Notes under the pieces: generated by a model | The model's input: the letters and a program-made list of their open reading frames with translations, nothing else | What the model was told of the DNA's origin: nothing | The model's database searches: none | Assembly (NCBI GenBank): GCA_012103495.1 | Contig: WLWR01000022.1 | Span: forward strand, 1-13,883 | Length of the DNA stretch: 13,883 bases | DNA from: Legionellales bacterium | GTDB taxonomy: Bacteria > Pseudomonadota > Gammaproteobacteria > WLWR01 | Direction: 5' to 3' | Translations under genes and position numbers: made by a program | Shown: positions 1 through 5,650 of the stretch, piece after piece | How the letters are laid out: every line of letters starts with the position of its first letter | Position numbering within the stretch: position 1 is the first letter of the stretch

Positions 1-36
1 TATGGTATACCAGAAGCACTTGGTCATTCTGATTAA
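1..36 (+). CDS. Possible 3' end of a gene running in from the left edge
   Basis: Frame 1 reads eleven codons (YGIPEALGHSD) and then a TAA stop at 34-36. The codons look ordinary, and this may be the C-terminus of a plus-strand gene upstream of the window. The fragment is too short to assign to a family. An alternative reading is a 40-codon frame from the ATG at base 2 to a stop at 122-124; its composition does not look like a protein. Low confidence that either is real. Confidence 0.22.
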   Translation, partial: YGIPEALGHSD

Positions 37-245
37 ATTAAAATTCTCAAACTACGACTGCAGTCAAAGTGATCCAGCGATGTTGATGTCTCCTAGAGTG
101 AATGTAAAAAAGTGTTACTTATAAGCTAGCGTTAATTTTCTTTTTATAACCTGTACCCTTAAGCGCACTAAATTTTCATGTGAGTGCTGTTGTCCATGAA
201 TAGCTTGGTGAAGCTCGATAACAGTATGTATTTTATATCTCTATT

Positions 246-253
246 AGGAGGGG
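246..253 (+). promoter_or_regulatory. Shine-Dalgarno that sets the deaminase start
   Basis: AGGAGGGG lies two bases before the ATG at 256, with its AGGAGG core four bases from that ATG. The reading frame stays open back to a GTG at 184, but nothing comparable precedes that codon or the in-frame ATGs at 196 and 226. The ATG at 256 is therefore the preferred start. No convincing -35/-10 pair was seen between 37 and 245; two isolated TATAA-like hexamers (120-125 and 145-150) lack a partner. Confidence 0.7.
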
Positions 254-255
254 TT

Positions 256-1986
256 ATGAAGCGAAACATGAGAAGCGGAAACACAAGCAGGAGAACTTTT
301 CAAGGAATAAAAGAATCTTTAGAAGACATGCCTAGAGACATTTTCCAAAGTGCAAAAATCAATTCAAAGCTTACTGATCTTTGTGCTTATTTGGAAACTC
401 GACTTACAAAAAATGGATATTTTAGAAAATCATTTTTGATCAATTTAAATTTCTATCTCATGGAAGAATTGAACCGTTACTTGCCCACGAAACTCGATGA
501 CCAATATATTGCAAATCAAAATGATATTAAAGAAATTTTAAGGGGCATACTGAAAATATTGCGATTAGAAAATATAAAATCAACTGGGTTTGGTTTTGGA
601 ATAAAACGGGATGAATATGAGCGTGTTGGAGATCTTGAAAAAACACCTGTCTTAATGGAATCTTTAATTACACGAATGAGGAAATTTTACTGTCAAAGAG
701 TTGTAGAGGTGATTGATCGATCCGGCAATTTTGATCTGATAGATGATTTTTTTAAAAAACTTGATTACCCTCGTATCCCTTGGGTGCCAAAAATTAATGT
801 GACAGAAGGAGAGAATGGCAGAGTTAAAGTAAAGCATCCCTTAGGATCAAAAAGTGTATCAATGACAAGATTGATGGATAAAGGTGAGGTAACAGATGGA
901 GAACACGGTTTTTTTCAAACCACTGTTTTCATGCAACAAATGGGAGCAGGTGCCAGCCATAACTTTAATCCGACCAATGATCAAGCAACTCAAGCATTGG
1001 GTGCTTGGGAAATTGAAGGTGATCGTCATCACTTTGTTGGGGCGACGGTAAGTTTTGGAGGTTTTCATGCTGAGGAACAATTAATACGAGTATTTGAAAG
1101 TGAATTCAAACCAGGATCTAAATTGCAACAAGCAAAAGAGTCTGGGGAGAAAATAGTATTGCATTTATTTATCTCAAAATCACCTTGTGCGGAGAGATGT
1201 ACTCCAATGTTGGAGCAGTTTTTGAAAAACTACCCTTCGGTTGAAATAAATTTTTTCTTACAGCAATGGTACGAAAGTAATGACCCTAGCAGGATGTTGC
1301 ATCATGCTAAGGAATTTTTAATAACCATGCGGCAATTTGGTGACCGGGTCACGTATAAGAATTTGCCATTAGCAACCTCGGCAATTGAACTGTATCAACA
1401 CTATCGTGATTCACGAATTGCTGGTTCAACGGTGAAGAATCCTTTCGCTCCAATGCCTGATGGTATGGTCGATGCAATTTATGATTTGCATATCAGTGGT
1501 TCTGATTTGAAACTTCGTGAAGATTCATGCTTGGCTAAAAAGCGAAGTAAAATATGGCAAGAGACGCATAAAATTGCACAAGCACATTTATCTGCCGATG
1601 ATGCTCACAGTGCTGCAGCAGCAGCGGCTCCTGCAGCAATTGCAGCATCTTCTGCTGCTAGTGCTTACCCTGCTTTTGACAATGCGGGTGACACACCATC
1701 GGTATTGGGGACTGATGTGGCATCTTCTGTCGATGCGGATCTTCCTAGCGTGGCTGACACACCATCGGCACAAGCAGTGGCATTGCCTGATGTCTCAAGG
1801 GCAACAAATCGGTATGGTATATTTTCGCGTCCAACGGTACCTGTCGATGCAAGATTGGCGGCAACATTGGATTTTGAAACAGCGAATTCTGGCGTCGCCA
1901 GTGTTGACGAACAAAGAGCGATTTCTGATTTTGAAGATGATTTCGCAGCGATGGATCTGGGTACTCTCAAACCAGGAACATCATAG
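256..1986 (+). CDS. AID/APOBEC-like zinc deaminase-domain protein, candidate effector or toxin
   Basis: 576 residues from the ATG at 256. The core carries a cytidine-deaminase-fold active site. Residues 271-273 read H-A-E (zinc ligand and proton-shuttle glutamate), and residues 309-315 read S-P-C-A-E-R-C, giving two cysteine ligands at 311 and 315. The S-P-C-x3-C form fits the PC-x(2-4)-C pattern of AID/APOBEC enzymes. After it come a helix (EQFLKNYPSV), a strand (EINFFLQQWY) and a helix, in the order seen in that family. The HAE-to-PC gap (36 residues) is longer than the usual 23-28. Residues 1-200 are mostly helical and charged, and match nothing I recognise. From about residue 450 the tail is alanine-rich and low-complexity, ending in an acidic patch (FEDDF) near the C-terminus. 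There is no signal peptide or membrane segment. Bacterial deaminases of this superfamily are often toxins or effectors acting on nucleic acid or nucleotides. The substrate here is unknown and export is inferred only. Confidence 0.68.
   Translation: MKRNMRSGNTSRRTFQGIKESLEDMPRDIFQSAKINSKLTDLCAYLETRLTKNGYFRKSFLINLNFYLMEELNRYLPTKLDDQYIANQNDIKEILRGILKILRLENIKSTGFGFGIKRDEYERVGDLEKTPVLMESLITRMRKFYCQRVVEVIDRSGNFDLIDDFFKKLDYPRIPWVPKINVTEGENGRVKVKHPLGSKSVSMTRLMDKGEVTDGEHGFFQTTVFMQQMGAGASHNFNPTNDQATQALGAWEIEGDRHHFVGATVSFGGFHAEEQLIRVFESEFKPGSKLQQAKESGEKIVLHLFISKSPCAERCTPMLEQFLKNYPSVEINFFLQQWYESNDPSRMLHHAKEFLITMRQFGDRVTYKNLPLATSAIELYQHYRDSRIAGSTVKNPFAPMPDGMVDAIYDLHISGSDLKLREDSCLAKKRSKIWQETHKIAQAHLSADDAHSAAAAAAPAAIAASSAASAYPAFDNAGDTPSVLGTDVASSVDADLPSVADTPSAQAVALPDVSRATNRYGIFSRPTVPVDARLAATLDFETANSGVASVDEQRAISDFEDDFAAMDLGTLKPGTS
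1611..1665 (+). repeat. Imperfect GCA/GCT trinucleotide tract encoding poly-alanine
   Basis: A run of alanine codons (GCT, GCA, GCG) broken by a few Pro, Ile and Ser codons encodes the poly-Ala linker at about residues 453-471 of the deaminase protein. It marks the border between the folded body and the tail. Such tracts can change length by slippage. Further on, ACACCATCGG occurs twice (near 1691 and 1757), a small imperfect internal repeat in the tail. Confidence 0.6.
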
Positions 1987-2382
1987 GAAATAGACTCATT
2001 CCATTTGATGATATAAATTTTAAGCGTATATTGAATGGTATTTTGCAATGTTTTGATTGAAAAAAACCTCATATTATCGGTGGCTAATTCCGAAGTTTCT
2101 TTCAATCAAAACGCCACCCCCCATGGCACGCTTAAAGTACCGACGGAAATATCATTACCTGTTGTAAATAAGGCTTGCAGCTTGATGTGAGATAACTATG
2201 GAATTTTTTTCATTGTACATTGAACTAGTCAAATTTTTACCAACTTGCTAAACGATATTACTTTTTAATACAGAGAGTAGAAAAAATCATTGATAGTTTA
2301 GCATTTCCTTAAGCGGTGCCTGTTAAAGTAGCCGCAGCAAATAAAGTGTTAGCTGATAAATAATGAGAATTAATAGAGGTTT
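1987..2382. other. Non-coding gap between the deaminase and the orphan protein
   Basis: No supportable gene in 396 bases. It holds a 13-bp inverted repeat (2050-2062 with 2100-2112), and a stretch at 1995-2010 resembling an arm of the palindrome at 8358-8403. It also has short codon-like frames with stops: on the minus strand a frame ending GVLIERNFGISHR, and on the plus strand a frame ending VAAANKVLADK just before 2363. These could be relics of decayed genes but are too short to assign. No good promoter for the next gene was found; the region is AT-rich, so isolated -10-like hexamers mean little. Confidence 0.5.
2050..2112. repeat. 13-bp perfect inverted repeat with 37-nt loop
   Basis: GTTTTGATTGAAA at 2050-2062 is exactly complementary to TTTCAATCAAAAC at 2100-2112. 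It lies 63 bases past the deaminase stop. The loop is long and no T-tract follows, so it is not a standard terminator. It could be the end pair of a small mobile-element remnant or a structured 3' untranslated region. Confidence 0.55.
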
Positions 2383-3189
2383 ATGATGGTTGATGTTGTT
2401 GTTAATGCTGTTCAACTTAATTTGATAAATGAAAATGAAGCGGGATTTAAACTTACTTTACAAGCCAATCGATCGTTCGAATATTTTTTTGAGGATGGAA
2501 ACTTAGCCTCTACTATAGTAAGGACGATGATGCATTCTATGAGTGCAATCAATCAAGCGCCTGTGATTCATTGTGCTAGTGGTGATATTACAATTATCAC
2601 ATTGCAGAGTTGGGCTAATATGATTACCCAAAATAGTTCTTATGACATAGTCGATATAAAATTTACATTCACATCTTCTGTCAGTGAGGTATTGATGGAA
2701 GCTTATTTAAGCTGGTTTTGTAATAGTTATTTTGAGGCACTAAAAGCTAACAATCTTAGCCACACTTCGAGTATTAGTGATTTAATTGAGAAAATACAAA
2801 GTTATGTTGAGATAATATCTAGTTCTATGACAAAGAAAAAATGGAATAATATTTTGAAAGGGGCACGTACCATATATTATCTATATTACGACTATAGAGA
2901 TAAAAATTGTGATGAGAAGTCAAATGACGAATTTCCTGACAGTACGGATCAACAAACAATTAACAGTTGTATTAAATTCTTACAAGAGTATTTTGAATTT
3001 ATTTCATCGGTTCCCGAAAATAATGGATATTATATTGGAAGTAATTGTCAAAGGTTATTGCTACAAACCAATCGTTTTGAGCAATCCAAAATTGAAGAGC
3101 ATATTCAACTACAGTTCCCAGAAATGAGAGAAGCAGATAGTGAATACGATATAGATACAACAAGGCGACCCTCATTTTCCCTGAGCTAA
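2383..3189 (+). CDS. Hypothetical protein, 268 residues, unrecognised
   Basis: I do not recognise a family. The start is the ATG at 2383, preceded by AGAGG at a workable distance; a second ATG follows immediately. The protein has no signal peptide and no clear membrane span. The first 100 residues look like alternating strands (LNLINENEAGFKLTLQ, DIVDIKFTFTSS). The middle is helical and rich in Tyr, Trp and Phe (LSWFCNSYFEAL, ARTIYYLYYDYRDK). Five cysteines are scattered without a metal-binding pattern. The last 30 residues are acidic and then turn to Arg, Pro and Ser (DIDTTRRPSFSLS), a polar tail of the kind seen in secreted effectors, though that is weak evidence. Composition is AT-rich like the body of the deaminase gene upstream. 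The two could share an origin, but the 396-bp gap argues against a tight operon. Confidence 0.6.
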   Translation: MMVDVVVNAVQLNLINENEAGFKLTLQANRSFEYFFEDGNLASTIVRTMMHSMSAINQAPVIHCASGDITIITLQSWANMITQNSSYDIVDIKFTFTSSVSEVLMEAYLSWFCNSYFEALKANNLSHTSSISDLIEKIQSYVEIISSSMTKKKWNNILKGARTIYYLYYDYRDKNCDEKSNDEFPDSTDQQTINSCIKFLQEYFEFISSVPENNGYYIGSNCQRLLLQTNRFEQSKIEEHIQLQFPEMREADSEYDIDTTRRPSFSLS

Positions 3190-3244
3190 ACAGCTGGTGA
3201 AATAAATATCCTGGTTTTGCTTGTGTTTGGTAAAGTCAATAATG

Positions 3245-3273
3245 GCGTCACATTCTATTTTATTCGCTATAAT
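3245..3273 (+). promoter_or_regulatory. Candidate sigma-70 promoter for the NlpC/P60 gene
   Basis: A perfect TATAAT at 3268-3273 follows a weak -35 (GCGTCA at 3245-3250, three matches) at 17-bp spacing. Transcription would start near 3280, giving a leader of about 24 bases before the ATG at 3304. The promoter lies inside the upstream frame extension to a TTG at 3217, which supports the later start. Confidence 0.42.
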
Positions 3274-3303
3274 GCTTCCACAACTCAGGGAAGTGACCAT
3301 TCT

Positions 3304-4779
3304 ATGAAAAAATCTCGTGTCTTTCTTATCATCTTAACCCTGCTAGTCATCGTAGGTGTGTCACTGATTTATTTTGGCCGCTTTGAACCGGTGAATTTGC
3401 CAATCAATGTGATGATCCCAGTCAATACCACACAGGATGTTTACGCTTATCTTGACGATCAAGTGAATCTGCATGAGCCATTGCTTTCTGAAGCTGATCA
3501 ACAACGGTATCGACAGCAATTTTTAGCACGGTATTTTTATCCTTGGAGCGATACTCTGTCACTGGGAAAATTTTGCATCACTGCCGATGATCAAAACTGT
3601 TATTCGATTTTAACCATGCAACAAGAAGTCATTGAACAATGGCGTGGTAAGAGTGGATACGATGAATATTACAGTGATCGTGATTCTGATTGGCTTGAGC
3701 AATGGGTTGATAATATGGATTTAGTTTCATTTCCCAATGCGGTGCAAGCAAACTGGCCGTTGACTGGTATAGTGATTCACAACAGTGCACTTAGACAGAT
3801 GCCAGGGGAAGGGCCTGGGTATGCCAGAATTGAGCAACCGGGGGAGGGTTATCCATTCGATTATTTACAGCAATCTGCTATTTGGTTAGGCACACCCATT
3901 CAAATTATTCATTATGCTAAAGATCAGCAATGGTTGTTGGTGGAAGCGGCGGGTTTAATCGGTTGGATCAAACGCGATGATGTGGCTTATGTGGATGAGA
4001 CCTTTATCAAAACATGGCGGCAAGCAGATGAATGGTTGACTCTCACCAAACATAAAACAACCTTGACCTTGGACGATTCAGCACATAAGCCGTTCACACT
4101 TTATTTGGGAACGTTGTTGCCTGTTCAAGGATCACATGTGTTATTACCCGTCTGTGGCTCGGATCGGTTTGCCAAAGTGATGCGGGTAATGCCCAATCCA
4201 CATGTCTTACAACGTTGGCCATTGGCACCAACGCCCGCCCAGTTTGCCAATTTGATCAATGATCTGTTAGGCATGCCTTATGGTTGGGGTGGCATAGGGT
4301 TTAATGATGATTGTTCAGGAACTTTACGCAATTTATGGGCGGCTTTTGCTTTATGGTTGCCGCGCAATTCTTATAGTCAAGCGCATTTAATCGGAAAAAT
4401 ATATCCGTTGCCCATCGATGATTATTCGCCAGCCGTGCGTCAACAATTGTTGCAATCTTCTTTACGAGTGCCGGCACACAACAGGCCATCGCTGATTCCT
4501 TTTTTAACTTTGATCAGTTTTGGCAATACCCCGCAGAGTATTAATCATATTGGATTGTATGTGGGGCATAGCAAAGTCAATGACATGATTATTTTTCAAA
4601 ATATTTGGGGATTGAATCTTGTTGATCGGAGGCGCGAACGCAGTTTAGGGCGTGCCATTATTGGTCGGGCGGTTTTGTCGACTCTGGATGCAGGTAAAGG
4701 TATTCAGGTGGGCGGTGCTCATGTTCGCTTGGTATCGCAATGGGAAAAACCTGGGTTGAATGTGACGGTGTTGGAATAA
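3304..4779 (+). CDS. SH3-domain NlpC/P60 (C40) peptidase, membrane-anchored or exported
   Basis: 491 residues from the ATG at 3304, which has an AGGGAAG Shine-Dalgarno and is followed at once by a signal or anchor sequence (KKSR, then a hydrophobic run to about residue 25). An in-frame TTG at 3217 would bury that segment and is disfavoured. The layout fits the known SH3-NlpC/P60 family: an N-terminal stabilising region (about 30-140), two bacterial SH3-like domains (about 143-230 and 250-297), then the C40 papain-fold domain (about 312-491). The catalytic Cys is C337 in D-D-C-S-G and the His is H415 in N-H-I-G-L-Y; Q432/N433 in F-Q-N-I-W-G is a likely third polar residue. Family members cut peptide stems in peptidoglycan, usually next to D-Glu or diaminopimelate. 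It probably acts in the periplasm in wall turnover. The gene is monocistronic, with a strong terminator behind it. Confidence 0.87.
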   Translation: MKKSRVFLIILTLLVIVGVSLIYFGRFEPVNLPINVMIPVNTTQDVYAYLDDQVNLHEPLLSEADQQRYRQQFLARYFYPWSDTLSLGKFCITADDQNCYSILTMQQEVIEQWRGKSGYDEYYSDRDSDWLEQWVDNMDLVSFPNAVQANWPLTGIVIHNSALRQMPGEGPGYARIEQPGEGYPFDYLQQSAIWLGTPIQIIHYAKDQQWLLVEAAGLIGWIKRDDVAYVDETFIKTWRQADEWLTLTKHKTTLTLDDSAHKPFTLYLGTLLPVQGSHVLLPVCGSDRFAKVMRVMPNPHVLQRWPLAPTPAQFANLINDLLGMPYGWGGIGFNDDCSGTLRNLWAAFALWLPRNSYSQAHLIGKIYPLPIDDYSPAVRQQLLQSSLRVPAHNRPSLIPFLTLISFGNTPQSINHIGLYVGHSKVNDMIIFQNIWGLNLVDRRRERSLGRAIIGRAVLSTLDAGKGIQVGGAHVRLVSQWEKPGLNVTVLE

Positions 4780-4797
4780 TTTGGGAAGCTTGATGGT

Positions 4798-4846
4798 GTG
4801 AAGACATGGATGAATAGTTGATTCATCCATGTCCTCACTGTTTTTT
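4798..4846 (+). terminator. Rho-independent terminator of the NlpC/P60 gene
   Basis: An 18-bp stem (4798-4815 with 4821-4838, one A-C mismatch; the inner 13 pairs are perfect) closes a five-base loop AGTTG and is followed by six T at 4841-4846. The T-tract overlaps the stop codon of the convergent lipoprotein gene. Read on the minus strand the mismatch becomes a G-U pair, but no T-run follows, so termination there would be weaker. Confidence 0.9.
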
Positions 4847-5246
4847 ATCTGCGGCGTTTTTTACTTTGTTTTTTGCTTTCAAAATCAATTTTTGCTGGCA
4901 TCTGTCCACATTTTTTGCGTTCTGCAATCTTGTGTAAATGTTCATCGCGGCGTTGAAAGGCTTTAATTTCTATTTGTTCTGCATCGGAGAAATCCATAAA
5001 AAATAACGGCACAATGAAGAAGGCCCCGGCGACACCTAAGGCAACATTCTTACCGGTTTTTTGGGTTTTAGGATACAAAGCAAACATTGCTTTTTGATTT
5101 CTTTGTATTTCGGCTTTGATTTGATCACAGCTGAGTTTGTTATCATTCGGTTGATAAACATCAATTGGATTGGGAGTCCGACCCGCACAGGCAAACAGTG
5201 CGATGGAAAATAAAACGATAATGCCTTTTTGAATAGATTTTAACAT
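4845..5246 (-). CDS. Small outer-envelope lipoprotein, function unknown
   Basis: 133 residues from the ATG at 5246. This start has AAGGA about ten bases upstream and gives a clean lipoprotein signal: LKSIQKG, a hydrophobic stretch, then the lipobox L-F-A-C, with Cys20 the likely lipidated residue. The frame is open upstream to 5354, but that extension would put 36 unlikely residues before the signal. After the Cys come a C-x-x-I-x-x-E-I helix (about residues 43-52), a glycine-rich hydrophobic segment (ALGVAGAFFIVPLFFMDF, about 68-86) and a charged helix with A-F-Q-R-R-D-E-H-L ending near K-K-C. The tail is very basic (KKQSKKRRR). This matches the pattern of a small gammaproteobacterial lipoprotein family of unknown role, as I recall it. 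A possible promoter in the AT-rich upstream region is TTGATT-N18-TAGAAT on the minus strand. Confidence 0.72.
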   Translation of the reverse strand: MLKSIQKGIIVLFSIALFACAGRTPNPIDVYQPNDNKLSCDQIKAEIQRNQKAMFALYPKTQKTGKNVALGVAGAFFIVPLFFMDFSDAEQIEIKAFQRRDEHLHKIAERKKCGQMPAKIDFESKKQSKKRRR

Positions 5247-5447
5247 CAAATTTTCATCCTTATTTCGATATGAAATTAAAACAGTGCTGAATTCTAATAC
5301 AATATATAGATTTAAATCAATATCTTTAACAAAATTTGATTTTATCAAAATCAATATGACTATATTTGATTATTTAAAGGTAAAAATAGAAGATTTTGTT
5401 AAAAATTAAGTAATTTTGATAAAAATTGTAACTAAATGGGTTATCTC

Positions 5448-5469
5448 TTTGATATAAATAATTATCAAA
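5448..5469. promoter_or_regulatory. 22-bp dyad, possible operator
   Basis: TTTGATA at 5448-5454 and TATCAAA at 5463-5469 are exact inverted arms around an eight-base AT spacer. The size suits a dimeric regulator. It matches the Fur consensus at only about 12 of 19 positions, too few in such AT-rich DNA to name a regulator. Confidence 0.35.
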
Positions 5470-5547
5470 TGTTGAATAATGAAATTGATTCGTCTATTTT
5501 CAATAGATGGCAAGACTATTCAGATCATGACCATATCTTTATTTTGG

Positions 5548-5575
5548 CTGCAGTCAATGAGGGATGTGACTGCAG
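5548..5575. promoter_or_regulatory. 28-bp dyad CTGCAGTCA-N10-TGACTGCAG upstream of the adhesin gene
   Basis: Two perfect 9-bp arms flank a ten-base spacer, 75 bases before the adhesin ATG. This could bind a dimeric regulator or form a hairpin in the leader RNA. The arms are richer in G+C than their surroundings, which makes chance less likely. No T-tract follows, so it is not a terminator. The same nine bases CTGCAGTCA also occur at 58-66, upstream of the deaminase gene. Confidence 0.4.
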
Positions 5576-5650
5576 TAAGCCTTAAAAGATCAGATGAATG
5601 CATTTACACAAAAATGTGACTAGATTTAGCAAACTTTGTGGTGAGAGCAG

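Larger units (their letters stand above)
5247..5650. other. AT-rich divergent intergenic region with palindromes
   Basis: 404 bases with no supportable gene, lying between the divergent lipoprotein and RTX adhesin genes. TTTGAT or its complement recurs several times between about 5330 and 5470. Two clear dyads are present: TTTGATA-N8-TATCAAA at 5448-5469 and CTGCAGTCA-N10-TGACTGCAG at 5548-5575. The length and structure suggest that the adhesin gene is regulated. Strong AT bias makes promoter calls inside it unreliable. Confidence 0.6.

Noticed and set aside
1..124. 40-codon plus-strand frame beginning at base 2
   Set aside because: No ribosome site can be assessed at the edge, the composition is not protein-like, and a competing frame ends at base 36.
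1517..1993. 158-codon plus-strand frame overlapping the deaminase tail, plus two minus-strand frames (1588-1773, 1665-2105)
   Set aside because: They arise because the low-complexity alanine-rich region lacks stops in other frames. They have no ribosome sites and their translations are compositionally odd.
5448..5469. Fur box in front of the adhesin gene
   Set aside because: Only about 12 of 19 consensus positions match, which AT-rich DNA reaches easily by chance.
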